Source of the DNA: a virus
Virus record (IMG/VR): IMGVR_UViG_3300034101_005796
Coordinates: 1 to 64,000 of that record
DNA length: 64,000 nt
Strand: one strand, 5' to 3'
Of this stretch, positions 9,897 through 19,260 are shown in pieces. The notes beneath the pieces are model-generated. The model was not told the origin of the DNA and ran no database searches. It was given only the letters and a program-made list of their open reading frames with translations. How positions within the stretch are numbered: position 1 is the first letter of the stretch; the number at the start of each line of letters is the position of its first letter. The translations under genes were made by a program, and so were the position numbers.

Positions 9897-10616
9897 CTAG
9901 TCTGAGAAAGTATCCGGGTCGTAGATTCTTTTCTCCCAGCCGTCGGCAGAAAAAAGCCACTCTTCCAACACTTCTCTCGACGATCCAAAAATCTTGGACG
10001 TGGCCCCACTTTTTAACCATGAGTTTGCATCGCCCCCCAGATCCCAAGGCGGTCTGTCGATATACCCAAGATTGCCCAGCTTGGGATTACCCGAATACCT
10101 TTTCAACTTTAACGAGGCGCGGGGCGTGAAGTAGCTGTCCACTCCATACAGCGGATTCAGCGTGATGGACTCCCCACTCGCATTCACGCCCTTTCGCCGT
10201 CCGCTGCCTGTCGGATCTTCGATCGGAAACGTCAGCACCCCATCCACCAAGGTGCCATTGTATGTCTGCATGAGCGCGCTGATTCGCGGATGCATTGTCA
10301 GCGGTGTCTGATCCGCCCATATCTCAAGCGACAGCTTAGTGTCATTCTCATCATAACTGTCGCCGCCACCCGTTCCACCGCTGGCGGAGATTCCACCTTG
10401 GTATGTCCAGCGGATGGTTCCAAAATGGCCATCCATGGGGTCGTTTTCTTCATGGCCGACATAACTTACACCCTGAACCGGACACGAGGGTGGGGCGGTG
10501 TTAGGAGCTTCACCTACGTAGTATCCCACCATGGTGACAGTCATGGCGCCCGGCGCTTTCCACTCCATGGATTCAAGCCGTGGCGGCGGAATTGTTCCTA
10601 TAATTCGGTTACGCAT
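9897..10616 (-). CDS. Tail protein, tandem paralogue of the upstream gene
   Basis: 239 residues from ATG 10616, one base after the upstream TAA. The region DPTGSGRRKGVNASGESITL, then NPLYGVDSYF and a C-terminal EEWLFSADGWEKRIYDP, lines up with DPTGSSGRSG..., NPFYGINDFF and RRTWLLSGPGGWEPAIY in the next-door protein, so the pair arose by duplication. Function unknown; probably virion tail. Confidence 0.72.
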   Translation of the reverse strand: MRNRIIGTIPPPRLESMEWKAPGAMTVTMVGYYVGEAPNTAPPSCPVQGVSYVGHEENDPMDGHFGTIRWTYQGGISASGGTGGGDSYDENDTKLSLEIWADQTPLTMHPRISALMQTYNGTLVDGVLTFPIEDPTGSGRRKGVNASGESITLNPLYGVDSYFTPRASLKLKRYSGNPKLGNLGYIDRPPWDLGGDANSWLKSGATSKIFGSSREVLEEWLFSADGWEKRIYDPDTFSD

Positions 10617-10617
10617 C

Positions 10618-11373
10618 TTACTGAGAATAAATTGCGGGCTCCCATCCACCCGGACCACTGAGTAACCATGTTCGCCGGACCAAAAATGTAGTTCCCACCT
10701 GCTCCGCCGAGGCTCCCACATAAAGCCAGTTTCGGTCGTTTTGACCACCCACCACCGCCGAGCCGGGTGGATCGTCGATTGTTCCAACCTTGTCAAATAG
10801 GCTGGTCAGCTGCCCCTTATTCATTGGCTCCTCCTCGATATGGGTTGCTCCTATATCAAAGAAGTCATTGATTCCGTAAAACGGGTTAAGATTACTCACA
10901 GAATCTCCGTCTTTGGTCAAGCCGCTGCGGCCCGAAGATCCCGTGGGATCTTCAGCTTCCCAAATCACTTCGCCTCGCACCACGCGCCCGTAGCGCTTTC
11001 CTGTCTCCGGGTTTCGGTATCCGATCCATTTTCCGAATTCAATGTGCGATGTGATAGGCGATCTGTTTACCGACGCCTGCACCGTGCTAGAGGTCCCACT
11101 TCCCGCATACTGCGCGTAGGAATCGGCTGTTACGGACTCGTAGCGCCATTGATAAAAAGCCGAACCTTCCTCGAAGCTCGCCGTGGCACTGACCAAGGCT
11201 AAGCCACCCAGTGTGTCAGCGGCGGGAACAAGATCCACGGGCGGACCGCCACCTTGCCATTGCCATCGCTGTTTGATGTTGCGAAACCTCACGCCGCGCT
11301 TGCTGCCGCCGTCTGAGACTGCCGCCAAGAGACGGTTGCTCGTCCCGCCGCCACTAAGTGTCATGGTTGCCAT
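10618..11373 (-). CDS. Tail protein, tandem paralogue of the downstream gene
   Basis: 251 residues from ATG 11373, two bases after the tape-measure stop (TAG-TT-ATG). The longer open frame to 11412 would start inside the tape measure and is not chosen. It shares the DPTG / NP(F/L)YG / GGWE-IY framework with the downstream gene. Immediately after the tape measure is the usual site of distal-tail proteins, so a Dit-like or hub role is possible but unproven. Confidence 0.72.
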   Translation of the reverse strand: MATMTLSGGGTSNRLLAAVSDGGSKRGVRFRNIKQRWQWQGGGPPVDLVPAADTLGGLALVSATASFEEGSAFYQWRYESVTADSYAQYAGSGTSSTVQASVNRSPITSHIEFGKWIGYRNPETGKRYGRVVRGEVIWEAEDPTGSSGRSGLTKDGDSVSNLNPFYGINDFFDIGATHIEEEPMNKGQLTSLFDKVGTIDDPPGSAVVGGQNDRNWLYVGASAEQVGTTFLVRRTWLLSGPGGWEPAIYSQ

Positions 11374-11375
11374 AA

Positions 11376-14300
11376 CTATTCGAGAGTTTCCCCCGCTTGC
11401 GTTCTGGCCCATTGCGCCATCTCCTGCTCCCTGTTGTTCATCTGCTGCAAGAAGTCCTTCTGCTGCTTGGCGATTTCCTGCAACTTTTTGATTTCAGCAG
11501 AGGGATCATTCACCAAACCTCCGAAGCCCGCCGCGCCGCCAACGCTCGCTAAGTCGGACATCCTCGGTTGCTTAGTTTCCTCGATGTTCTTGGCCGCACG
11601 CTCCATGTCCACCTGGAATCCCGCTAAACTTTTAGCGTTGGCAGCGTTCTCCTCGGGCGAGAGATTGGGGTTGCTTACCGTCTTCCCGATTTCGCGAGCT
11701 CGCTCCTCCTTGAGTGCTTCATCTTCCAGCGCATCAGCCGCTTCTTTGGCGCCGCGACGATCCGTGCCGAAGTTTTCCTGCACCCGCAAGGCTTGGATCT
11801 GAGCCTGCCGATTCATGTCCGATACCACCTTGGCCTGACTTTCCTGTGCTGCCACCTGCTCGGCTTGAATCTCGTCTGCACTTCGGCCACCCCCGCCCAC
11901 CGCCGCCAACTGCACCTCCGCCGCGCGGACGGCGGCTTGGGCTTGTTGCGCCTGCTCCTTGTTGCCCGGCGCCACGTTCGCCGCCGCTTCCCTTGCCTCC
12001 TCCAACTCCTTCAAGGCATCTGCCCTAAACTGTAAACGCCATTCTTGATTGGCCTTGGATTGCAGATCAATAAGCGCCGCATCCAAAGCTTCCACATCTT
12101 CCAAGCCCGTCATCTCAAGGGCGACTTCCACAATGCGCTGTTCATCCTCCGTCGCGGTCCCTGCCAACACCTTGTCGACCTTGGGCCGAAGCTCGTTTTG
12201 AATCACTTCCGGATCTTCTGTCTTCAAATTCAAATCGACGGCAGCGTCCGCTGTGGCCTTTTGAGCTTGTTCCAAATCGCGCTGCGCTTCATTGGCCGTT
12301 AGGTTCGGCTTCTCCTCCAAATAGTCCTCGGCTCGGACTTCGGCGTTTTTCACCCGCTCCTGCGCCTCGTCAAACGCCGCCGCATTACCCTCCTTCACCG
12401 GCGCCGCCGCCACTTTCTGCGCTCGTTCCAAAGCCTGTGCCGCCTTGAGTTGCGCCTGCAACTCCTCCTGTGCCACTTGCGCGCCGGTTTTTTTCAGCTG
12501 CGCGATCATCGTTTCGTTGCGCAGTCTTTGCATGGAGAACTCCGCTTCCGCTTCGGCTACCGCTTGCCCTTGCAACAGATTGGCATTGGATTCATCGGTT
12601 TGTATGGCGCGCGGCAAATTGGATTTTTCCAAGCCCTCATCACGGCGGAATTCCAACTGTTGAATAGCCGCGCCGCTCGTCTGCTCTGCTCCGCCGATGG
12701 AATTGGTTAGCTCAATGACCGCGTTGAGCAACGCCTGCGCCGCCGTGCGCTGGTCGGCCGATGGCCCGCCTTCCTCATTTGCTTGCCGGATACCGTCTTG
12801 ATTGCTGTCGATAAATTCATCGGGACCAGCGGTATTGGCCAGCACTTTGGTCGCTTCTGTCTCGGCATCGCGAAGCAACTGCCGCTGCGCGATTTGCGCA
12901 CTCGTCCTCGTAACGTCATTATCATCCGTCGGCGCCTTACGCTCGATCTCCTGCAACGCCGCAAACGCCGCGCGCAAAGAGTCCGTTTGCCCCGCCGCTC
13001 CGGCTTGTGTCCTTTGATTGATTAAATCCTGCCGCTCTTGTTCTGCTTGTCGTATTTGTTGATCAGTAACACCTCGCCCGCCCGCCGCAATGGCACTTTG
13101 CACATCGCCAAAACTGCGGGCGCTGCCAGATTGTTCCTCTTTTTGGCCGCGCAATGCTCTTAGCTGTTCATCTTTTTGGGCTATCGCGGCGTCTAACTCC
13201 TTCTGGCTTGAAGAAGCCCCAAACTCCGGCCTTTCAGTCTTCACCTCCGCGATCGCGCGGCGCCCAGTGTCTATTTTCTGGCTGGCTTTTTCGGCATCTT
13301 GCCGCTTCTTTGCGCTATCATCCTTGAGAACCTGCAAAGCCTCCTTGCTTCCCGCCCCCATCTGCGCCGCCGCCAAGCGCGCATCTTCCGCAATTTCCCT
13401 CTCCAGTTTGGCCCGCTCGCGCGCCTCCTGCGTGCGCTTCGCATCCAGCGCCAGCGCCGCTTGATTGATCGAAAGAATTTGCTGCGCGAAGCCTTGAATC
13501 TGCGTCAGGCCACTTTCCGCATCACTCACCCCTTGCTCGGCCGCCGCCAACACATCTTCCCGCCGTTGGCCCTCGATACCGAACGTAACGTCCGGCGCCG
13601 CCATGCCGCGCGTTCCATCCGGATTGATCCCGTAGTATTTGTCGCGATCTTGCCGCGCGGTGTCGCGCCGCTGCTTCGCATCCGCCAGATTTTTCTGGGC
13701 CGCCGCGACGGCTTCTTTTGCGGAACTTTTGGCCTTGTCCAAATCCTCCGGCGTCTGCACCGCTGCGGCGGAACTCGCCAATGATCCCGCCGTTTGTCCT
13801 GTTTGGGCGCGCGATTGCTGCAACTCTCTGTTGAGAGATGCCACTTGCTGTCGCGCTTGAATCGCCTTGGTCGCCAACATCACCAATCCTGACGCCACCA
13901 GCACCAAGCCTCCACTCAAGCCGGTCATCAGCCCTGCCCAGGCGCGCGCCGTGCCCATCATGCCCACCATCGCCGCCTGTGCCACGCGCGTTTGGATAAT
14001 AAAGCCGATGATCGCCTTGCTCGCGCCCAACAGCGAAACAGCCAGAATCGTGAGCACCGCCGCCGCCACGGTGCCCAGTGCCTTGAAAACGCCCTGCACC
14101 ACCCCCATCTGGCCGACAGTCGCTAAGAAATTGCCGAGGGCTTCTTTGACCCCCTGCACACCGCTCATCATCACGGCCCAAGGACCGGCTGCCGCTTCTT
14201 GCAAGGCGGCGCCGAATTTCTGGAAACCAAGGGCCGCCCTCCCGCCCGCTTCATTGGCCTCCTTGAACATATCGCCAATTTTGGCATCACTGGCCATCTG

Positions 14301-14954
14301 CTGATTCGAGAGCTGTTGCTGCAGCCCCTCGACGGTAGAGGCCAATTCCTGCGCCGCACCTTTGGCTTTCGCTGTATCCGCCGCGAGGAGGCGCATGGCT
14401 TCACTGGCCGGAGCGCCCGATTGGGCCAGATCGGCGATCTTACGCGCCGTTTGATCCGAAATAGCTCCCATTTCCGCCAGCTGGTTGGCGGCCGTGGCCA
14501 CCCCGTCCCCGCCGCTTTTCAACGCCCCCGCCAATCCGCCCATCGCCCCCGCCACGGCATCGACCGGCGCCCCCGTCGCCGCGGCGACATCCTGCACCTG
14601 CTGCAACGCCGCCGTGGAATTGAAGGCGCCCTTCGAAAGCGCTTGCAGGTTCAAAGCCGCCTTGCCCAAAGCCTCAAAGGCAAAGGGACTGCGCTGCGCC
14701 TCGGCGGTCAACTCGGCAACTTTCTTTCGGGCGGCGTCGGCGCTGCCTAGCAGTGTTTTGAAAAGGGCCGTCAGCCTATTGGCCTCACCCGAAGCCTGCA
14801 AGGCTGCCTGCATTTTCTCCGCATTGAGCGCCGCCCCCGCCATCGCCTTCACAAAAGCCGTCGCGCCGATCGTCAGGGCCGCCATCGGCCCCACCGTGTC
14901 GTTCAACAGCTGCTTGATATTAAAGCCTCCTCGGGGTGGTGGATTTACCGCCAT
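11376..14954 (-). CDS. Tail length tape-measure protein
   Basis: 1192 residues, the second-longest helical gene here. The N-terminus has the typical tape-measure pattern (AEKMQAALQASGEANRLTAL, FKTLLGSADAARKKVAELT) and a hydrophobic stretch near residues 290-370 with three or four membrane-like segments. The rest is a long Ala/Glu/Gln/Lys-rich coiled coil to the C-terminus. It should span the tail lumen and set tail length, then help DNA pass the cell envelope. Start ATG 14954, right after the putative tail assembly chaperone. A long-tailed (sipho- or myo-type) virion is implied. Confidence 0.93.
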   Translation of the reverse strand: MAVNPPPRGGFNIKQLLNDTVGPMAALTIGATAFVKAMAGAALNAEKMQAALQASGEANRLTALFKTLLGSADAARKKVAELTAEAQRSPFAFEALGKAALNLQALSKGAFNSTAALQQVQDVAAATGAPVDAVAGAMGGLAGALKSGGDGVATAANQLAEMGAISDQTARKIADLAQSGAPASEAMRLLAADTAKAKGAAQELASTVEGLQQQLSNQQMASDAKIGDMFKEANEAGGRAALGFQKFGAALQEAAAGPWAVMMSGVQGVKEALGNFLATVGQMGVVQGVFKALGTVAAAVLTILAVSLLGASKAIIGFIIQTRVAQAAMVGMMGTARAWAGLMTGLSGGLVLVASGLVMLATKAIQARQQVASLNRELQQSRAQTGQTAGSLASSAAAVQTPEDLDKAKSSAKEAVAAAQKNLADAKQRRDTARQDRDKYYGINPDGTRGMAAPDVTFGIEGQRREDVLAAAEQGVSDAESGLTQIQGFAQQILSINQAALALDAKRTQEARERAKLEREIAEDARLAAAQMGAGSKEALQVLKDDSAKKRQDAEKASQKIDTGRRAIAEVKTERPEFGASSSQKELDAAIAQKDEQLRALRGQKEEQSGSARSFGDVQSAIAAGGRGVTDQQIRQAEQERQDLINQRTQAGAAGQTDSLRAAFAALQEIERKAPTDDNDVTRTSAQIAQRQLLRDAETEATKVLANTAGPDEFIDSNQDGIRQANEEGGPSADQRTAAQALLNAVIELTNSIGGAEQTSGAAIQQLEFRRDEGLEKSNLPRAIQTDESNANLLQGQAVAEAEAEFSMQRLRNETMIAQLKKTGAQVAQEELQAQLKAAQALERAQKVAAAPVKEGNAAAFDEAQERVKNAEVRAEDYLEEKPNLTANEAQRDLEQAQKATADAAVDLNLKTEDPEVIQNELRPKVDKVLAGTATEDEQRIVEVALEMTGLEDVEALDAALIDLQSKANQEWRLQFRADALKELEEAREAAANVAPGNKEQAQQAQAAVRAAEVQLAAVGGGGRSADEIQAEQVAAQESQAKVVSDMNRQAQIQALRVQENFGTDRRGAKEAADALEDEALKEERAREIGKTVSNPNLSPEENAANAKSLAGFQVDMERAAKNIEETKQPRMSDLASVGGAAGFGGLVNDPSAEIKKLQEIAKQQKDFLQQMNNREQEMAQWARTQAGETLE

Positions 14955-14977
14955 AACTCACAAATGCAGTCAACAGA

Positions 14978-15787
14978 TCAGGTCGCCCCTTGCGTCACCA
15001 TGCGTTCGATCACCTCTTCCCAATACCTCACCTGCGCATGCGCCAGTGCCTCCTTGGGACTTTTCTTCTCTTCCTCGGCGATTGTTAGAGCTTTGGCGGC
15101 AATCTTCTCGCCCCGCGCCTTGACCATCTGCTCCATTCGCAAGTCATCCATCGGCGTCCAAAGATTCACCTTGGCGCCATCGCATTTCGCCATGGCCACA
15201 TTCATCCACACCAACTCTCCGATCGGCATGTTCCAAGCTGTCGCCGGGGCATGGCCGTGGCGGCAGAACAGCGCCACTTGCTCCATGGCATCGTCCAAAT
15301 CCCTGTCCGTGGCCCTCTCCCCGCTGAGGGTTTGGCACTCCCGATACTTGGCCGCGATGGCTTGTGCTTCCTCCCCCTCCAAAAAAGGCAACAGCTGTTG
15401 GTAAGCCTCCCCCAATTTTTTATACGAGCTGCCGATCCCCTGCCAAGTTTTAGGCGGTGCGTTGTATTCCTTGATGTAGGCCACAAACTTCGTCATTTCC
15501 TTTTCCACGGAAAAGCGACTGAAGCGCAGCCACCATAGCCAATGCCACCACAAGGAATACTTTGGCTTGATCCGCGGCCGTTGTGGGTAGTCCGTGCAGC
15601 AAACCCTTGCCGCCAACCACACGTCCCACAAAGTGGCTCCCCCGAGCAGCACCCGAGAGTTCCACTGCTCCAGCTGCAGCTTATGCCAAAACGTAAACGG
15701 CTTGAGCCGGTAGCCTAAAATGCGATGGCGACCGTCATGAAAGAGGCTTTCCGCCAGCCGCTCATCGACGATGAACCGAGCATCCAC
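14978..15787 (-). CDS. Putative tail assembly chaperone
   Basis: 269 residues from GTG 15787, three bases after the upstream stop; the nearby ATG is out of frame. The protein is helical and Trp-rich in its centre (LWWHWLWWLRFSRF), without membrane-type length. It sits exactly between the tail-tube candidate and the tape measure, where tailed phages keep their chaperone genes. The assignment rests on position only, and no slippery frameshift sequence was found. Confidence 0.5.
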   Translation of the reverse strand: MDARFIVDERLAESLFHDGRHRILGYRLKPFTFWHKLQLEQWNSRVLLGGATLWDVWLAARVCCTDYPQRPRIKPKYSLWWHWLWWLRFSRFSVEKEMTKFVAYIKEYNAPPKTWQGIGSSYKKLGEAYQQLLPFLEGEEAQAIAAKYRECQTLSGERATDRDLDDAMEQVALFCRHGHAPATAWNMPIGELVWMNVAMAKCDGAKVNLWTPMDDLRMEQMVKARGEKIAAKALTIAEEEKKSPKEALAHAQVRYWEEVIERMVTQGAT

Positions 15788-15790
15788 GCA

Positions 15791-16117
15791 CTATGCTGGC
15801 AAGCCCCGGCCTTCTGCCGAGAACCGGCTGAAATCTTCATTGCTGCGCTCAATAGTCACGCTGGTGACTTTGCCAGCCGCGCCCGCCACCGAAATTTCTC
15901 CCCCAAGTGCAGGACCTGCTGCGTCGGTGCTATACCCGCTCACGCTGAGTGCAATACTTTCCTTACCCATCAGCACGGCCACGACATTCCCTTCTGAATC
16001 CTTGGCGCGAGACAATGTGCCGAAAGATCGTTCGGCGGAAGCCGACGTGGGATGTGAAATTCCTCCACAAGTTGCGTTAACACCAGTCGTTGAAGCTCCA
16101 AGTTGCATTATAGCCAT
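15791..16117 (-). CDS. Putative small tail tube protein
   Basis: 108 residues from ATG 16117 behind a strong AGGAGG site. Mostly beta-type sequence ending VTSVTIERSNEDFSRF, which looks like small tail-tube subunits. The strong initiation signal suggests high expression, as expected for a tube subunit. Shorter than most tube proteins, so the call is tentative. Confidence 0.5.
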   Translation of the reverse strand: MAIMQLGASTTGVNATCGGISHPTSASAERSFGTLSRAKDSEGNVVAVLMGKESIALSVSGYSTDAAGPALGGEISVAGAAGKVTSVTIERSNEDFSRFSAEGRGLPA

Positions 16118-16132
16118 AATTTTACCTCCTGA

Positions 16133-16411
16133 TTAAAATTCAAAGTCGATTGATTCGGTGGTTGTTTTTGTAGCGTCTTCGTTAGACATCTCTACCCGAG
16201 AGCGAATGGTGCTGGCATTCAAAGCTGACAGACCGCTCCCTAAGGTCGTGGTCGCCGTCGTCGTTTCAGCGCCGGAATAGATTACGTCCACCAAACTGCC
16301 GCCCTCCCCCACCACTTCAACTTCTGAGGAATACCTCTTGTTGATGGTTTCCCTTATCCCTTGATCCAGAAAATCTAGAGTTGCGCCGCGGCGAATCAGT
16401 GCTTGTGCCAT
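16133..16411 (-). CDS. Hypothetical virion protein
   Basis: 92 residues from ATG 16411. A TTGACA box, which includes the stop of the upstream GNAT gene, lies 15 nt before the start. After a helical N-terminus (LDFLDQGIRETINKRY) it is Thr/Ser-rich and beta-like, ending ESIDFEF. The 'SNED' motif near the C-terminus also occurs in the next gene. Function unknown. Confidence 0.62.
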   Translation of the reverse strand: MAQALIRRGATLDFLDQGIRETINKRYSSEVEVVGEGGSLVDVIYSGAETTTATTTLGSGLSALNASTIRSRVEMSNEDATKTTTESIDFEF

Positions 16412-16428
16412 AATGCTTAGACGCCGTG

Positions 16429-16869
16429 TCAACCCATCGCCTTGCGAAAATACAACGCCTCCTTGCCACCCCATCGCTCCGCCGGACTATACAGCTTGAA
16501 GCCCGCCCGGATCAGGCTGTTCGCACTGGCCAGATTTGCCGCCACCACATACGTCACCACCTCCTTCAGTCCCAGCCGCCGCGCCATTCGCACCCGCGCA
16601 TGAACCAGCCGCCGCTGACGCCCCTGCCCACGGTGCCCCGCCACCACCCCCGCACGCGACAAATACCCCAGCCCCCGATTGTAATCCGCGCCGCACACTT
16701 TGAGGCCCGCAAAGGCCACCGGCTTGCCCTTCTCCTCATCAATCCACCAATACGCCCCCTCCGGTTTCACCCGCCAATCCCCCGGAAAACATTGTGCATC
16801 CAGCTCCACAATCAGATCATGCACCCAAGCGGCGCACTCCTCCGGCGTTGCTACCAATCGCAGGCCCAT
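16429..16869 (-). CDS. GNAT-family N-acetyltransferase
   Basis: 146 residues. The acetyl-CoA pyrophosphate-binding segment of the GNAT fold is visible as LSRAGVVAGHRGQGRQRRL (R/Q-x-x-G-x-G), followed by the usual VVAANLASANSLIRAGFKLY C-terminal motif. It transfers an acyl group to an amine; the substrate cannot be told. It lies with a winged-helix and a phosphoesterase gene inside the structural operon, which suggests a host-takeover or virion-modification module. Start ATG 16869 has a TTGACA box 13 nt upstream. Confidence 0.85.
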   Translation of the reverse strand: MGLRLVATPEECAAWVHDLIVELDAQCFPGDWRVKPEGAYWWIDEEKGKPVAFAGLKVCGADYNRGLGYLSRAGVVAGHRGQGRQRRLVHARVRMARRLGLKEVVTYVVAANLASANSLIRAGFKLYSPAERWGGKEALYFRKAMG

Positions 16870-16884
16870 GCGGGCCGCGTCCTG

Positions 16885-17307
16885 TCAAGCCAGCCGGATG
16901 TCCTTCTTGCGAAACGCCGACATGCTGCACTCCTTCCGCCCCGTCGTCTCCCAATCAATCACCATCCGGTCGCTCTTCACCGACACGATCTTGCCCTTGG
17001 TCCCCCGCTTGCGCGACACCACCGGCATCCCCGCTTTAGGCTCCATCGCCTTTGGCGCCACCTTCGGCGCGTTCGCTGCCATCTGGCTCACCTTCCGGTA
17101 GCCCGTGCGGCGAACAAAGCGGCCATCTTCCCACACCTTGAAATCCCGGAACTCGATGGTTCCCGCCTTGATGCCAGGATTGAGCACCTCGCGCACCCGC
17201 TCCGGCGAGCATTCCACCTGCTCCGCAATCTCGTCTCGTGTGCTCCAACCCTTCGGCCAGGCATAAGCCGAAACATTCATCCGGTTTACTTCGGCTTTCC
17301 AGTTCAT
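16885..17307 (-). CDS. Winged-helix DNA-binding protein with KOW-like C-terminus
   Basis: 140 residues, ATG overlapping the upstream TGA as ATGA. Residues ~18-70 read as a winged helix (WSTRDEIAEQVECSPERVRE, then IKAGTIEFRDFKV). The last ~50 residues (GKIVSVKSDRMVIDWETTG) resemble a small SH3/KOW barrel. Probably binds DNA or transcription machinery. Located between a phosphoesterase and a GNAT gene in the late operon. Confidence 0.65.
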   Translation of the reverse strand: MNWKAEVNRMNVSAYAWPKGWSTRDEIAEQVECSPERVREVLNPGIKAGTIEFRDFKVWEDGRFVRRTGYRKVSQMAANAPKVAPKAMEPKAGMPVVSRKRGTKGKIVSVKSDRMVIDWETTGRKECSMSAFRKKDIRLA

Positions 17308-18308
17308 GCTAAAACAATCGGCGCTGTGATCGTGCGACCTCTCTTCGAGTCGAAGAGAAAATATGTCTGCTGCGGCGGCTCATAGGAGGCCTTGATGCTG
17401 ATCGCGTAAGCATTGTAGCCGATCAGCGAGCCATTGCTCACCCACTTCGGATTCTGCTGTTGCGTGTGCCAGTGCCCGAAACAATCCAGATCCGCCACGC
17501 GTGCTTTGTTCCAAGAAGCAATCGCCTTCTCCGTCGGGATCGTCAGCCCGCCGATCCCGCCCTGATACTTCAGTCCGTCCCCATGGTGAAACCGCAACGT
17601 CTTGCCAAACAGCTCCACGTAATTGAAATACGAATCCGCCACCTGCCACTCCACCCCTTCCTGCATCCGCTGCGACATCACCTTGTAAAGCAACCACTCG
17701 TAGCTGTTACGAAACCCCGTGGCATGCCTCGGCTTCTTCGTCGTCCGCCCGTGGTTGCCGTAGCAACACGGGATCAGAACCCGCGCGAAATTTTGCCGCA
17801 AAGAGGCAATCCCCCGCGACACCCGCTCCATTACCCACAAAATCGTCTCCGTCGGACTCAGCGCATTTGTCTCCGCCAGTTCCTCGTGGATATACCCGCT
17901 CATCAAATCGCCGCCTAAAAACAGCACGCACGTGTCGATCTCCGCACCGTTGCGCTCGATCTCCGTCAGCCGCACCACACTGTTGAAAAACTTCTCGATC
18001 CGGGCCTCCGCCACGCGCAGGTCGAAATGATTCAGCCCATTGGTCGAATCCGCCGTCACTTGCTCTTCCACGTGCCAATCACTCGCCAAAGCCACCGCCA
18101 CCGCCTCGCACTTCGCCGTCTTCTTCACCGCCAACGGCTTCTGCGAAGGCTTCGCCGCATTCAACGCATCGACCACCCCCAGCTGCTCCTCTAATTCCTT
18201 GATCCGCTCCAGCCCGGCCGTAATCTGCCGCTTGTAATCCGACACCACACTGCGATGCGCGTGCTCCGCGCTCTCCCGCGCAATCGCTCCCCAGTTATCT
18301 TTGGGCAT
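17304..18308 (-). CDS. Calcineurin-like metallophosphoesterase
   Basis: 334 residues. The metallophosphoesterase signature is present in order: SDWH (D-x-H), GGDLMSG (GD), GNHGR (GNH), HHGD and GHWH (GHxH). It should bind two metal ions and hydrolyse phosphodiester or phosphomonoester bonds; many phage members act as nucleases. The first ~50 residues form a short coiled coil. Start ATG 18308 has a TTGACA box 13 nt upstream, itself half of an inverted repeat TGACAC-n7-GTGTCA. Unusual between connector and tail genes. Confidence 0.88.
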   Translation of the reverse strand: MPKDNWGAIARESAEHAHRSVVSDYKRQITAGLERIKELEEQLGVVDALNAAKPSQKPLAVKKTAKCEAVAVALASDWHVEEQVTADSTNGLNHFDLRVAEARIEKFFNSVVRLTEIERNGAEIDTCVLFLGGDLMSGYIHEELAETNALSPTETILWVMERVSRGIASLRQNFARVLIPCCYGNHGRTTKKPRHATGFRNSYEWLLYKVMSQRMQEGVEWQVADSYFNYVELFGKTLRFHHGDGLKYQGGIGGLTIPTEKAIASWNKARVADLDCFGHWHTQQQNPKWVSNGSLIGYNAYAISIKASYEPPQQTYFLFDSKRGRTITAPIVLA

Positions 18309-18402
18309 GACACCCTTACAGTGTCAACCCCCACGCCCCCGTGGTATAAAGAAGTGCCCCAATCGGCGGGGGTGCAGATGAAACAGCCTCTTTTGGCAAA
18401 CA

Positions 18403-18825
18403 TTAAATACGCTCTACGCCGAAAGAAATCCGCAGCACATCGCCCTGCGAGCGATCTTTGCGCACGGTGCTCGTTCCCCGCATGACCATAAAGCTCGGCC
18501 ACGCCGTCATTTCCGCCGATCCAGCCTCCCTCATGTCCTCAATCGCATCCGCCGTCCCGAAATAAAGCCCGATCTGGCGGATTCTCTCCTTGCTCGCCTC
18601 CACTTCCCCCGCATCATCCAGCTGGGCCACACTCACCACGTCCACCTCGACGAAACCCGCATAGGCATTCGGCAAAATAAACCGCTCCTCCTCGGCCCGC
18701 ACCACCACAAAAGATCCCGGTCGATCTGCCGTCGTCCGCCCCGCCAGCACCGGCACCCCCAACTCCGGCTCCAAGGGCTTCAAGGCCCCCACCACCATGG
18801 CCTCGATGTCGTAGCGCGCGCTCAT
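18403..18825 (-). CDS. Putative tail terminator / minor tail protein
   Basis: 140 residues from ATG 18825, one base after the upstream TAA. Mixed alpha/beta with a final segment DVLRISFGVERI. Its place two genes after the capsid matches the head-tail completion genes of lambda-like phages. Function from position only. The 94 bases after it hold a small inverted repeat (CCACG-ccc-CGTGG) and no gene. Confidence 0.45.
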   Translation of the reverse strand: MSARYDIEAMVVGALKPLEPELGVPVLAGRTTADRPGSFVVVRAEEERFILPNAYAGFVEVDVVSVAQLDDAGEVEASKERIRQIGLYFGTADAIEDMREAGSAEMTAWPSFMVMRGTSTVRKDRSQGDVLRISFGVERI

Positions 18826-18826
18826 G

Positions 18827-19198
18827 TTACCAATCCCCGCTGCTGTCATTCCTCGACGCCAGATTCAGCGTCACCGTCGCCCCTTGCCACGTCACACTCG
18901 CGATCCGGTAAGTCACTTCCTTCCACTTCACCAACCACCCGTCCTTGACTTCCGGACTGCCAAAGCCCAGCCCGATCGCACCCTCCTGCAACGGCGCCGC
19001 CTCGCACTCCAGGACAAAGTTCACTTCCTCCACACGCCCGCCGGGCCGGTATTCCCCGCTTAGATCGCGCGGCATCTCGATCGCCCGCGCCTCACGCCAC
19101 ATTTCCTCCGCGCCCGCCTTCCACACCCGCGCCTTGGCCGTGCTCAGCATTTGAAAAGCCGCCTCATCCGCCGCCGCCATCGCCTCGTCGAACAACAT
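18827..19198 (-). CDS. Putative head-tail connector protein
   Basis: 123 residues from ATG 19198, with a TTGACG box 13 nt upstream. The N-terminus is helical, the rest beta (EVNFVLECEAAPLQ, WLVKWKEVTYRIASV). It lies directly downstream of the capsid and its terminator, so a head-closure role is likely. No family recognised by motif. Confidence 0.45.
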   Translation of the reverse strand: MLFDEAMAAADEAAFQMLSTAKARVWKAGAEEMWREARAIEMPRDLSGEYRPGGRVEEVNFVLECEAAPLQEGAIGLGFGSPEVKDGWLVKWKEVTYRIASVTWQGATVTLNLASRNDSSGDW

Positions 19199-19230
19199 AC
19201 CGCCACCCCGCCGTCAACCCCACAAACAGA

Positions 19231-19260
19231 AACCCCCGGCAACTCGCGCTGCCGGGGGTT
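19231..19260 (-). terminator. Rho-independent terminator after the capsid gene
   Basis: Perfect 11-bp stem (AACCCCCGGCA / TGCCGGGGGTT) with an 8-nt loop. On the minus strand it is followed by TTTCTGTTTG. It sits 22 bases past the capsid stop and probably sets the high capsid-to-tail transcript ratio. Confidence 0.88.

Noticed and set aside
14978-15787. Programmed frameshift in the tail chaperone
   Set aside because: No convincing slippery heptamer or second in-phase frame was found between the chaperone candidate and the tape measure.
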